A stretch of DNA of 64,000 bases from Trichobilharzia regenti (Eukaryota > Platyhelminthes > Trematoda > Strigeidida > Schistosomatidae): NCBI GenBank assembly GCA_944472135.2, contig OX235267.1, positions 20,877,452-20,941,451 of the forward strand. Reading direction: 5' to 3'. The position numbers and the translations under genes were made by a program. Below are positions 1-11,312 of the stretch, in pieces; position 1 is the stretch's first letter; every line of letters starts with the position of its first letter. The notes beneath the pieces were generated by a model. That model had not been told where the DNA came from and did not search any database. It was given only the letters and a program-made list of their open reading frames with translations.

Positions 1-970
1 TTCACCCAAACAAACTCACATCGTTAAACAACACATTAACAATGTGTCAAGAAGAGAAGCATTAAAATAAGAGATTAAACAGGAACAAGGAAAAATGATA
101 AGGATCAAGTCAACCAAAAAATGATATGCAAATATCAGAATAATGATATGCCATCTAGGAGAAAAACAGATAATAAGTACAACGTCAGTTGAAACATCCA
201 AATAAGCATAAATATTGTGATTAGTTGTTCCGGAGGGATTTTTCAAAGATTTTTTTTCGTTACATTTCTTACCAGCCATCTCTCTGTCTAGCGTGTCTGG
301 CTAAATGAAATTTAAAAATTCACTCCAAGACGCCTGAACATTTTGACTGAGTCAAAACAAAACAGTTAATTACAATGATGTCGTGATATGTTTAACACTT
401 TGTTTTCTAAAAATAACAGAAATGGAAATAACTAATGAACAACGACAGGTTTGTTATTACTTACTATCAAATATACAGAAGAAAATGACAGAATTTAAAC
501 ATACCATCATCTCATGTTATCACTTTGACAACAGTACTGAAGTGAAATAACAGTGATCAACTTCAAATGACACAAGATAATCAACTATTATTATCATGAT
601 AAAATCATAAAATCTCTAAAACTGGTTCCTTTTTACTAAGACAGAATTTCTCAAAGAAACACTGCAAAACAAGATTTGTTTATAATTGAGATGTAACCAA
701 AACACCTATTTTTCTTTTTTTTTCTTTTTCTATCGTCGTCTTACAGAGTATTGATTTCCATTTATTGTTTATATTATTATTTTATACAAGGCGGACTATT
801 TTTTCTATACTTCATCTTGTTTACAATAAATCTCATTGGCGGGGTTTTTTGATATGTTAGCTTTACATTTAGATACATCAGTTCAGTGTATTGAAGTTGC
901 TGTAATGTAAACTAAACATCTATTTGCTGAAAGGTTTCTTGCTCATTACTTATAATTCACAATCATAATC
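1..970. other. AT-rich stretch, nothing recognised
   Basis: I see no convincing exon, RNA gene or repeat here. Open frames are short and low-complexity, as expected by chance in AT-rich DNA. Confidence 0.5.
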
Positions 971-979
971 AGTATATTT

Positions 980-1533
980 TTCACTAATTATGGTTTTTCT
1001 TCCTTTCGAAATTTTTTGTGCGGTGGTATCATGACTTTAAAAAGCTATACCAAATCAACTGATGGGTTTGTTCATCGTTGTGCTATATGTTTGAAGCCTA
1101 CTAACGCTAGAGAGAGTGAGCTGATAATTTTAATATTTCGTAGGAACTTTTTTCGCTAGGTCGCTTCTCTCCCTAAAGATAGCAGATAGAAAAGCAACTA
1201 CTCTTATACCTATTATTACCAGACTTGTTAAGCGGGGGTCAATTACACACACCGACGAGTGGAAAGGCTAAAATTCACTGTCATCTCTGGGATGTATCCA
1301 TCATAGAGTCAACCATTCAAGTGATTTTGTGGATCCCGTTACGAGGACACATACAAATTCTATTGAAGGATTTTGGGGCAGGTTGAAAAATAGGATAAGG
1401 GCTATAAATGGATCTCATTTATGGTCATTTGGATGAATATTTGTACAGGATATGGTGTAATTTCTCCATTGACAGTCCCATGCTAAACTGGGAGATTTTT
1501 CTCTCACATGTTCGAGAAAGATATCCCATGTAA
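980..1533 (+). pseudogene. Merlin/IS1016-type transposase relic
   Basis: Conceptual translation around 1240-1400 gives the catalytic core of the ISXO2-like DDE domain: HTDEWKG, then HRVNHSSDFVDP, then HTNSIEGFWGRLKNR. A one-base frame change near 1420 leads into LDEYLYRIWCNF and the end ERYPM-stop at about 1533. The order and spacing match Merlin-family cut-and-paste transposases, which are known in schistosomes. A weak Cys/His-like part lies upstream (1040-1140). In-frame stops (for example straight after EWKG) and the frameshift show that it is dead. Terminal inverted repeats were not identified, so the element borders are approximate. Confidence 0.75.
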
Positions 1534-2340
1534 CTTTTTAATTCTCTATTTTATGCTTTTTTCTACAAATATACATTTCCATTCATCATATATGCCTCTT
1601 TAATGTGACTGGTCCGTTCAAGGTCGTTTGCTGATTGGTTGTTAGTGGTGTCGAAAGTTTAACTTTGCCCATTACTTTTATTCCTAATGTAAGACAAGGG
1701 CTCCAAGTTTTAAACTTTTTAATTTTCAGCCGGTGAGGTTGCTAGCCTAACGCCTAACCTTCCGGCTTTTTTTCAGAAGTTACTACCGGCTACGCGAGAT
1801 TTAGGAAATCGAAGCCTGACCTTCTGCCTGGCTGGTGAGTATCCGACTATTTAACCACCGACGTACAACTTAAAGCAAAAGGATTATCCATTGAATGTGC
1901 AATATGTATCTCATTATCCTGATACATTATTGTAATGTGATCAACGCAACATCTACCTTGTCTTCCCTATAGTGGGATTCCTGTAAGTCATTTGAACCGT
2001 CCAATATTCTGTTGAGATTACACATTTAAAATACTCCTGTTTTGAGTGAATCAATCAAATGATACTTCAATTCGGCTTATTTAATATTACGTAATCTTTA
2101 CTAGTTAGGATCATCGTAAAATACAGTAGTAAAAAAACAGTAAGAAAATAATCTGAAAACAACCCGAGTGACTCTGAATAGTTAACTGATCTTAGTCAAA
2201 TAAAGTATAATTATATTTCAATAGTTTACACACAATGATAAGTTTTCTTATTGGTAATATTTCGAGCAAAATTACTGCCCGTGTTCACACGACTGTTGGA
2301 TCTTAGTCAGTTTGGTTGACTTGAACGTCTCTGATTAATT
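1534..2340. other. No gene recognised
   Basis: The stretch holds no supported gene. A short GC-richer patch with local inverted symmetry lies near 1730-1830 (GCCGGTGAGG against CCTTCCGGC), but I cannot assign it. Confidence 0.4.
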
Positions 2341-2342
2341 AT

Positions 2343-2500
2343 GTTCCCACCGAGGCTCGAACCCAGTGCCCGTAGTTTCAAACGAGGGTTCGAGCTACGG
2401 TGGGAACATCATCACTCACTGAGAAATGCAGGTACATCCAGATGAGGAGTCCCAAATAGGACGAAATGCGCATCCTGGATTCCACTGCTAGTCACCATCC
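2343..2500 (+). repeat. Sm-alpha-like SINE with hammerhead fold
   Basis: A tRNA-like pol III B box (GGGTTCGAGC, near 2386-2395) and GGTGGGAAC are followed, after a short spacer, by a hammerhead-ribozyme-like fold and a CCACTGCTA tail. This order is that of the schistosome Sm-alpha satellite/SINE as I recall it. Directly upstream, 2343-2366 is a near-perfect inverted copy of the B-box arm, so the 5' part can fold as a long hairpin. The element borders are approximate. Confidence 0.75.
2436..2480 (+). ncRNA. Hammerhead ribozyme-like motif, core mutated
   Basis: Helix I pairs ATCCAG (2436-2441) with CTGGAT (2475-2480). The core reads ATGAGGA (2442-2448) where the family consensus is CTGANGA. 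Helix II pairs GTCC (2449-2452) with GGAC (2459-2462) across CAAATA. The GAAA of the core is at 2463-2466. A very short helix III, TGCGCAT, ends in the would-be cleavage triplet ATC at 2472-2474. The only core change is C to A at the position usually numbered C3, which pairs with G8 in the active site, so this copy is probably inactive. The fold is visible in the sequence; the activity statement is inference. Confidence 0.8.
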
Positions 2501-2689
2501 ACCAATTGTATACTAATTAAATGCCCAGACATCGTCGAAGCATCTGCACAAGAAGCCGACATGTCAACCTGAGACCGAGCACTTCGGTCGAATCAGTCGA
2601 TGGGAAAGTCAAAAATTCAATTCAGTAGTCTCTGAGTAATGTTCACGTAAAAAGATTCTATCAGTCTTGTCTGAAAAATGTCAGCCCCT

Positions 2690-3110
2690 TTGCGTTCTCC
2701 CTTTGTTATCCATGCACACAGTTTGATAACAGAGCATCTGGTAAATTCTGGACATTCAGCCATATTTGAAAAGTCCTTCAAAGCTATATATAAGATTTGA
2801 TCTAACCTAACAAATGCAGTGAAATCAAGACGTCTAGGAATAGCTGAGGCACTGGAGATCCAAAAACTCAAGCCTATTCCATGTGTCCAAAAGAAATACG
2901 TCCAACCGTTGTCCCTACCGTGGCCATTATGAAAAGTCAGTCTCAACAATAAGGATTATCCTACTACCTTTTTCATTCAACCTTTACTTTTGTTTGTTAT
3001 ATTTGCCTTTTAAATCCCTATTTGCATTATTAGATTTGGTTACTGTTTTTATTTTTATATGTCCTAACCTCCTACCTATTTAGTTAATACTGCATCCTTA
3101 ACCGGTAATT
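2690..3110 (+). mobile_element. Penelope-like element 3' end, degenerate
   Basis: Reading + strand near 2815-2930 gives RRLGIAEALEIQKLKP, then PCVQKKYVQPLSLPWP. This is the C-terminal end of the GIY-YIG endonuclease region seen in other copies here (compare about 61990-62090, AMAEALEF and LCLPWP-like ending). The following T-rich tail to about 3110 resembles the 3' UTR of those copies. It is only a 5'-truncated fragment, without an intact frame. Confidence 0.6.
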
Positions 3111-4024
3111 ATACAAACTGACTACTTTTCTAGTAATTATAATCCTACTTTTTCTTTTCTACCCGATCTTCCTGATTATTACACATCGTAATTTTTAATT
3201 TGATCTTTGATCTGAGATATTTCTAGAACAGTGCCACTACCTATCTTATGTTCACCACACTTAATAATTTTATCAATCTCACTTCTGACCGGAAATATTT
3301 CTGGAACATTCTCACACATGTAATATGAATACACGAATGTACAGCCAAGTTGATGACTTCGTCGAAAAGCTATTTATTATTCTTATTATCATTGAATATG
3401 TGAAAAAAATTGGTAAGAAGTTCTTGTGCCGATTCTCTTACTTTTGAGGTTTTAATCATTGGTCTACAAAACACTGTTGCCGCCACTGACGAAAATGTTG
3501 TTACCCAAGATGTAATTAATGCCTTATAGTGTTATCTCTGAATCGTCTTGGAAGAAAACAAAGTATATATGGTTGATTTTGCTAATACCTTACTCTCACC
3601 CTAGATAAAATTCCCAGCACTAATTTCAAAATGAATTTCACAAGTAAACCACCTAGCTCAGAGAACTCAGAGGGAGGTTTTAAGAAACTTAACTCATTAC
3701 ATTTAAGTTTTCGTCACCAATCAGTGCATATTACACAGTTATTGTTTTTTGATTCTTCTTAAATGCTTATCTGCGATGGTCTTTGAATTTTCAAGGTGAG
3801 CATGTTAGCATTTGACCGTTTCGGTTATCAGTCACTGTTTTCCGAATTCTGCTAGATATGAATATGAAAATATGAAAACTGCTTTGTCTTACATCATCTT
3901 GTAAGTTTAGTTCTGACAGGTTGTCTGTCAGATATACCAGGAAATAGAAACCATCAGATAGCTAACAGTTATCCGGAAAACTTTATTGTACTTCACAGTA
4001 AAGAGAGACTGACCCTTGAAAAGA
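3111..4024. other. No gene recognised
   Basis: AT-rich sequence between two PLE fragments, with no supported coding or RNA feature. Confidence 0.4.
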
Positions 4025-4330
4025 TAAAACTCGGTGACCAAGAAAGCTATCTTTATTACACTACCATTCAAGGTTGATTAAATCATTTAAATGACAGCCC
4101 AAATTCTTTAGTCAGCCATGAAGCGCACATTCTACACTGCATTGCTTTTCTTTACATCTTGAATATTTTCAGTCCTTGTGTTGACAATTAAAGGATGAAA
4201 TTCTGTGGCCTCTGCTTCACACTGTATCTGCAATTTTATCTACAGTTGCGAGGATACATATAGAGGTAGAACAGTTGTGCAATTACCTTTTTATTTCACC
4301 TTTGTAATGCCAAACCGATCAATATTAGTA
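4025..4330 (+). mobile_element. Penelope-like element fragment
   Basis: This is a decayed relative of 14170-14430. It shares the stretch coding roughly KKAIFINLPFKGD, the QRLRSAIKRTFYAA segment and the Cys-containing GIY-YIG start (ATCTGCAATTTTATCTACAG), but with frameshifts and stops. It is the same PLE subfamily in the same orientation. Confidence 0.6.
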
Positions 4331-4847
4331 GTAGATAAGAGTTGTCAACATTAGTCAGCTTACTAGAATGTCTGTCATTGACTGAACACTTCCCATGTGA
4401 CAATATAGAATTGTGTAGGTGTGATATTAGTGAAATCAGCAGTCGTTTATTTATTTTTTTAATTTTCAGTGCTTCTCATAGACATTTTTTAAATGCCATC
4501 AGTGTATAATAGAATAACATTAAATGTCACATGACTGTACTAATTGCATGATTAGTAAGATATGATAAGTTTGACATTGTAAATGATGTTACTGCTGAGA
4601 AAAATAAGAGTCATTTAGTACTTTCTACTACTAGCTGATGTGAGTAGTTAACTAATCTTATTCATCTACTTCACAGAGTAACTCAACTGATCGAAATTGT
4701 CGAAATACTTCAAGTTATATGCTTTAGGTATGGAAAATGTAGTGAACAGCTGGCAGATGTGTACATTCTCAAAACTTTGCAGCACTGACGAACATTGCGA
4801 CTTCTTGCATAACACTGGACGATAATCATGCCACAATACTGCTAAAT
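4331..4847. other. No gene recognised
   Basis: AT-rich gap between a PLE fragment and a tRNA-derived SINE. Nothing further is visible. Confidence 0.4.
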
Positions 4848-5046
4848 CATGTCGGTGGCACAGTGGTTAGGACTTTCGCCGACCATGCACATGGTCCGAG
4901 GTTCGATCGCCTGCCGAAGCTCACCTGATATCTATGGTTGGCCTGCAAAATTTGGGCTACCGATATCCATGCTGAAATTTCCATACTTGTACCAAAAATA
5001 CTGTGTGTGGAATCAAGCTGTAGTCAAAATTTAAAAAATTAAAAAG
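4848..5046 (+). repeat. tRNA-derived SINE, copy 1
   Basis: The head has a pol III A box (TGGCACAGTGGTTAGGAC) and a B box (GGTTCGATCGC). The body reads CACCTGATATCTATGG, then CTACCGATATCCATGCTGAA, and the 3' end reads GGAATCAAGCTGTAGTCAAA before an A-rich tail. Three other long copies lie at 21587, 40160 and 42232. Open frames across these copies are products of the repeat and are not genes. Confidence 0.85.
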
Positions 5047-5149
5047 GTACCTTTGATATCTAGTTTTAGTGATCTTCATTGTTATTTTGACTTTCACTAT
5101 GTCCTTTTAAGTTGAACTAAGTCTATTTTTCTCACCTCCTAACGCTTTG

Positions 5150-5292
5150 TTATATACATGCTGAGATTTTGTAAATTCCGGTTTAATAATACTTTGATAA
5201 AGCTATTAGCATTAAATAGCGAAAGGTCAGTAAAAACAATATCGTTTTGTTTTTCATTCATTGGGAAATACAAAAACCTTTATTATAATGAA
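5150..5292 (+). repeat. Dispersed repeat A (AAATAGCGAAA..TCAGT family)
   Basis: The segment with GATAAAGCTATTAGCATTAA, AATAGCGAAAGGTCAG and ATATCGTTTTGTTTTTC recurs at 11218-11312 in the same orientation, at 12545-12690 inverted, and in part at 9095-9175 inverted. Similarity is high over about 95-140 bp. No coding capacity is seen. A GAAACGTC-type motif is frequent near PLE termini in this window, so a PLE terminal origin is possible. Confidence 0.7.
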
Positions 5293-8200
5293 AAGTACAC
5301 AAAATTTGTCCAGTGGTAAATGATTCAAATACTCCAGAGAGCCATAAAATCAATATTTTTCATGTTTTCATCGGTAAATTATACAAGTAATGAAGTATTC
5401 ACTTCTTATCGCATGCAAGTGAATTCCAGACTAGCAATGACATCTGATATATATTTTTTATAACATAACACACAAAAAATTACTTTAACCAATCGATTTT
5501 TCTAAATGATTAGAACTTCATTTTATTGCATTACGCTTTATGAAACGATGATGCACATATTTCTGTGATAATGGGTTGATAATGAGCATTTTTAAAAGCT
5601 AGACTGTAAGGAATTAAGCCATTTACTGTATTCTAAATACATTTTTATCAAAACAAACAATTCGTTGCTGAACAGCCTATTTTCCGGTTGTAACTAATGT
5701 CAACCACGACGACTGAGAAAACAGGTCAGACTTTGTGCACGAATTTATACGAATAACTATTTATAATATCACTTCAAGATTTATTTGTTACTGGGATTCT
5801 GTTTTTTCATCTCTGTTCCCTAACTGCTCTTGAATTTCTACCAGGAATTATTAAGGAATTACGAAATATAAATGCATGGCCATGGATGACTTTAAAGAAG
5901 TGCTGTAAATTCAGTATCTTCATATTTACATCATTCGGTAGGACAGATAGATGTCCCCAGAAGATATTTGATGTTGCTTATTAGCAGCTTATTACTTTTG
6001 AAATAGTAGAGACAATTTGACACTTAGGTAGATGTTTTTGATATTGTGATGTTCTCTGAAGATGTTGCGTAGCAGGACAATGAAACATTCGCCACTTAAC
6101 CATCAAGCTTGAAGAACTCAAGCAACACTAAAAACTCAGGTAACGACAACGCTGTTTTTTATATTAGTCAACCGAAAATTTTCAGATTTCACAAGACTGG
6201 CTGATAGGGTAGATAGCCCGGATTTCGGAAGTGATTTCAATCCTGTTTCTTCCTCATTCTGATTAATGACTACAGGCTATACTACATCTCACCTCTTGTG
6301 TTTCACTTCTTAGCATGCACAACTGAAATATAACAAACAGATTTCCAGTAGGTTGTGAATTCAGTAGTTAAACCACAATGCGAAAAATAAATCTAAATCA
6401 ATAAGGCTACTGACGTCCAGATAATTTTCAGTCAAGCATGCGTTCTTTTAAATGTTTCTATATGATGAGCGTAAAGTAAGCAAAATAAATATGAGTCTGT
6501 TTGATTTTAATGCAAATATATATATATATAATTCTGTATTCAGTGGTTTATATTGAAAACAGTTTAGAAATGAAATGACTCATTGATGACTTAAAATTAG
6601 AGTAATCAATAATAATTTTAATTTATTCAAGATTAGAGGAGATTGAATTTACATCACAATCAGCTGTACTAATGCTTGAGGCTATATCAAAATGAACTAA
6701 AATTTGAAAAAACTGCTTCAGAGTTATTTTTAGCTGTTTTAATGAATAACGTTCCTGACGAAAAAGAAAGACGATTACTTTTTCTTGAAATTCTACCCCA
6801 AAACGAATAGTTTATTTTGTTAAATTAGGTATCTGTACGACAGGAAATGACGGTAGCGTTTTCTCTGATACAATTGTGTTTTTTGTTTGAATTTTCGAAT
6901 TTAACATTTCAGATCATGGTTACTAGTTTAAAATTTTGGTCGATTGGCTAACGCTTAACCAATAAAAGCATTGCATCGTAGTTTTCCATACGAGTTGAAG
7001 AATTAACTGGTCAGGCTATCTTAAGTAGGAGTTTGAATCTCAGTATAATAATGCGTATTTTTGTCAGCACTGAAAGTATCTCTTGTTGATTAGTTCTATA
7101 GAGGTTGGAATCCATGTTCATCAGCTCCTATCGATTGAATTAGTGAAAATCATACACACATGGATGTTTAACTGTGACGGAATCCAAATAAGTCACTAAC
7201 ATTACTTGCTGATGAGAAGTATAAATTTTGTTTTATTGAAATGTCAGTTTAGTTTGTTCAGTAAATAACATCAAACACATCAAAGTATGAACATTTAGCT
7301 TAAGAATGATCATTTACTACTTTTTCAGATCAAAATTTGAATATACCCCTATGGAGTATGTCTCCAGTTGTTCTGTTTAAGCCAAAATCTTGGTTAATTA
7401 GTGTTTGCCGTAATAAACAAGTTATAGGCAGATTTTTTATTGTCTGACAGTAATGCTGCATGCATAATCCTATTTTCCTCAGCACCATTCATGACGCAAG
7501 TGTTTCGATAATACAAACTCCAGCTTAAGTGAGTTCGTACCTCTATGTTGTCTCAAGGTTTCAAATGCGATTTGATGATATGGACTCATTTTCATGAAGT
7601 CTACCTAAATTAGAACTTTTGTTAAACACAGTTCACAACACTCTACTTTTGTCTACTTCAGAAAGCCATATATATTTAGCATGGTCGAGAAACTCCAAGC
7701 AACAATATGAACTTCAACTATACATATACATTGTTTATCAAACAATAATGATTTAATGGAAGCAGAAATTTAAAAGTGAAGCAGTAGAAAATATTTACAT
7801 ATCAGGATGTTAATTGTAATTGTGAAATGTCCTCCAAACTTCAGGAATAACTTCACCAAAGGGTGATGCGTGTATTTAAGAGTTACATGACTGTCTTCTT
7901 GTATTTTGAACTCAGTTCAGTCGTGAGTCAGAAGGGAGAGATTTTTGTCATATAGACATTCGATCTTATAGTCTATTAGGATAGATAAGGACTAGTTTTG
8001 TTGTGTTGCGACGCCTTCTGGCATCTATCAGCGTGAATGGTTTTCTGTTAATTGTTTTAACTTATATGTACACCATAAGTGACTTAATGTCGTTCGAACT
8101 TCAGGTTTCTTTCTTTTAGTTTGGTCATTGTAAGATAACATTAGCACGATCAAAGTCATGACCGTACTTATCTAGATGCATAGGAACCAATAAGAAAGAA

Positions 8201-8360
8201 TCGTATATTCATACTGCTAGTTGATGTCCTTGAATAATTTAGTAACAGTCACTGAGGTTGCTTTTGCAAATTATCTTTGTCTTGCTCCCCTGTAGAAGGT
8301 GATCCATCAAATCCTCACAAATCCAACAACTTTCTTTTTGTTGTATGAATTTAATTAGAA
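5293..8360. other. 3-kb stretch without recognisable genes
   Basis: The longest frames are under 60 codons and look random. A short TA microsatellite sits near 6515-6532. A tRNA-like B-box resemblance near 7028 lacks a matching A box. I find nothing else that I can support. Confidence 0.4.
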
Positions 8361-8512
8361 CAAGAAAATGATATGATTATGTGCAATAAGTTGGGCTCGA
8401 AACGTCATCAGTAAACATTACTGTATAACACTGTGAGACTTTATCAAAACAAAATTTACGCATAATGGAATTACACTCTACCACAGTGCAGAAGTTTTAT
8501 TCTTATATCAAG
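8360..8512 (+). repeat. Dispersed repeat B (GCTCGAAACGTCAT family)
   Basis: The segment reads ATGATATGATTATG, GGGCTCGAAACGTCATC, ATTACTGTATAACACTGTGA, then TTTATCAAAACAAAATTT and CTCTACCACAGTGCAGAAG. Related copies lie at 48380-48475, 53945-54070 and 61120-61200, the last just upstream of a PLE copy. The repeat is non-coding. It may be a leader or terminal part of a PLE, which is inference from position. Confidence 0.65.
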
Positions 8513-9094
8513 AAAATAATTTTGATATTTTCGAAAATCTGTTAAAATCATATTTTCCAATCTTCTACAAAGATAAGCATCACATGACGTTCTTCACATA
8601 TTAATTGTGTTAAATGCAAACTGTTTATATTACTAAATAAAATTCACTCCTTTTTCCCTTCATTTTCCCCTTTTTCATTAAACTACCATCTTTTCTTTCT
8701 TTTGTAAGTAGTACACGACAGCCCTCAAGAATTAGTTTGACAAGTATACATGTACTATGACGAATCCCATTAAGAACTGAAGAATCCTTGTTACACTTTA
8801 TTTGACATATCCTCAACAGCACATGTTTCGCAAGTAGTATTTAGTTAACCTTAGAGGGAGTGAATGCAATAGGTTATATAATCCGTTATTGAATATCTTG
8901 TGTCTCCTGTGGGGGATTTAATCACTTACTAATCAGATGTACTTGTTCGCATTCCATATTTACAGAAATTTATCAAACTGTCGTTTGAACCCAGTGGATC
9001 GAATCAAAAGTACTGGGTTTTATGGTGACACCAACTAACTATCCAATGGTCAGTGTCGATCTGTAACACAATGTAATTGTCATAAAATATCCAC
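8513..9094. other. No gene recognised
   Basis: AT-rich spacer between dispersed repeats B and A. The small open frames show no family resemblance. Confidence 0.4.
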
Positions 9095-9175
9095 TTTATT
9101 AGGAAAACTTTTGCTTGTTTTTACTGACGTCTCACTATTTAATCCTAATGGCTTTATCGAAGTGATGATGAATAC
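9095..9175 (-). repeat. Dispersed repeat A, partial inverted copy
   Basis: TTTTTACTGACGTCTCACTA followed by TTTAATCCTAATGGCTTTAT is the diverged reverse complement of the repeat A core at 5196-5240. Confidence 0.55.
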
Positions 9176-9389
9176 CATAAAATACTATCAAGAAGCAAGG
9201 ATCTTAACTCTGTCAAACTTAGAAAAACAAATCCGTTTATATAATAATCTTCAACTTATGAGTAAACTTCGAAAGTTATGCATAGTGACAGTCTATGGTC
9301 AGCCTATCTGTTTATTGAAAAACTTAGTTGTCATTGGTGGCGCTGAAAACATTCCTCGTCAAATTACAACTAGTGACTAAATTCCAAGG

Positions 9390-10200
9390 TGATTGTCACA
9401 AGAGCTGTGGACTGAATCCCTAAAAAGTAGCAGGTTAGCACCGAGAAAGTGAAGAATGACCTGCCAAAAACAATACGCTTTCGTCTCCTTTGCATTGCCA
9501 AAGCTCCAGCCATTCCGACAGAAGAAACAAAGCTTTGCTGACAGAGGAAAATTATTCAGCTACTTCTACTATCAAGGTAAGAATCTTGTTGATTTCCGCT
9601 GACTAGACTAGCCACTTCTAATCGTATCTACCAATTCAACTGCGCTTGTGGAGCGAGATATGTTGGCCATTGTTCTAGGAACTTGATTTTTTGTGCTTAA
9701 GAACATCTCCCAGTATGACTAAATTTAGGTGTAGTAAAAACCACCAACAGTTCGATATTAGACCACTTGGTCCAAACTCGTCACAAAACCAGCACTGAAG
9801 ACTCCTTCTGTATCATCTATCGGGTGCCAAATACATTACCAAAAACATCCAGGTACCGCATACTCGAAACAGGATAAGGTGTCGCGATCTGCCTTAAATA
9901 ACCAGTGTCGTGTTCTCAGAAAATACAAATCTGGTCACTACTACTACCCTGGCCAGCCTTCAGTAGAAACTATAAATTCATGAATTTGTAATATTATCTT
10001 TCCTAATTTTTCTGATATTCAGTGTACTATTATGTTTACGCTGTCGAACTGTAATCCATTGGTATTATTAGTGATTCGATGTTATTTCAACATTAATATT
10101 ATTAATAACGCTAATTAATTCACTATTATGTATGTGTAACTGTAGAACCTGATGATGAAGTTATCCAAAAGAATATTCTTTGTTCAGTAACCATTCTTTT
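9390..10200 (+). mobile_element. Penelope-like element 3' end, decayed
   Basis: Broken frames across 9620-9940 recall the GIY-YIG endonuclease of PLEs: RIYQFNCACGARYVG, then EHLPV, LDHLVQTRHKTSTEDSFCII and a C-terminal piece near 9850. The non-coding tail to 10200 includes GATGATGAAGTTATCCAAAA and AGAATATTCTTTGTTC, shared with the copies ending near 16925 and 63070. The 5' part (9420-9560) matches 18715-18850. The copy is 5'-truncated and interrupted by stops. Confidence 0.75.
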
Positions 10201-11217
10201 GAAAGACGTAATTTTTGTTTGTTTGTTTTTCTAACTCCTTAAAACTCTTGTATTCCTTTGGAAGTTGAATAATTTCACATCTTCCTTCGTCTCTCTGTGC
10301 GTCCTGATTAAAAGTGATATTTTAAGATTATTCGTTGCATTACGTAACTCTAGTACACTTATTCAACTCCTTGTATGCATTGACTAATTTTAGAAACTAT
10401 GTTTGTGACATCTCATAACTTTTGTTACTACCCTCTTTCATGAAAAATATATATAGAGAGAGAGAGATAAAGAAAGTGAATTCTCTGAAAGAAGCCTCTT
10501 CTCTAAACTGGGTTTTGTTTTCATTAAAGGCCAAAAAAGATAGAAACTGCTGTTCTGTTTACCTCAGTTGCCGGCGGTTGAACGATTGCTATTCATCTAC
10601 AAAAACGACCACTGTGATAATAATACTTTCGTAACATTGTGAGTTTACTTATAATTAGCTAGTAGCTTGATAGGGCGTGATAAAATAATCTTGTAAATGA
10701 TGTGCTAAAAAGCATACTCGACACAGAACGGCGCATGAGATGCACCGATGGGTGAAAAATCACTTAGTCTAATTCAAATAAGCTGTAACTTTATAATGTT
10801 GGTTTCTGATCGGATGTTTTTTATTGGTTCTCAGGGTGTTTTTTTGACTGTATCAAGTGTGAGTATTTTCTTTGACTATTTTCACATTCTTGTTGATCTC
10901 AGAGTTAGAAGTATCTTGATTGGAAACTATGGTAGCATTCTGTAAGTTGTCTATCTTATAATGCGGTAATCAGTAAGGCAATAAGAAGTATACTGACGAA
11001 TCAAGGAGACTGGAGATGACACCTAGACATCTGTGAATATGATAAATGTTGGAATTTAAAAGCTTGGATCATTTCTTTTTTGAAATCATTCTGTATCAAA
11101 TTTGAGGAGGTGACTAGGTACAATGAACAGAGAGGCGTTTATTCATCTGCTCGTGCCGGTCACCTCAAGAAAGAAAATACTTCATAGTGGGGCAGTTGTT
11201 TTCAATTCTTAACATCC
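10201..11217. other. No gene recognised; short TA/GA microsatellite
   Basis: A small simple repeat, TATATATAGAGAGAGAGAG, lies at about 10449-10467. The open frames nearby (10422-10634, 10748-10945) show no family resemblance or splice context. Confidence 0.4.
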
Positions 11218-11312
11218 TTATTGATAAAGCTATTAGCATTAAATAGCGAAACGTCAGTAAAAACAATATCGTTTTGTTTTTCATTCATTGGGAAATACAA
11301 AAAACCTTTACC
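11218..11312 (+). repeat. Dispersed repeat A, second direct copy
   Basis: Nearly identical to 5200-5288, with AATAGCGAAACGTCAGTAAA in place of the GAAAGG variant. The copy looks younger than most relics around it. Confidence 0.7.

Noticed and set aside
4849..5034. ORF over the tRNA-SINE as a gene (also 21527-21760, 42142-42543)
   Set aside because: The same reading appears in several SINE copies because the repeat itself is open in that frame; it has pol III boxes and no protein family.
7010..7040. tRNA-like B box near 7028
   Set aside because: No A box or cloverleaf can be formed around it.
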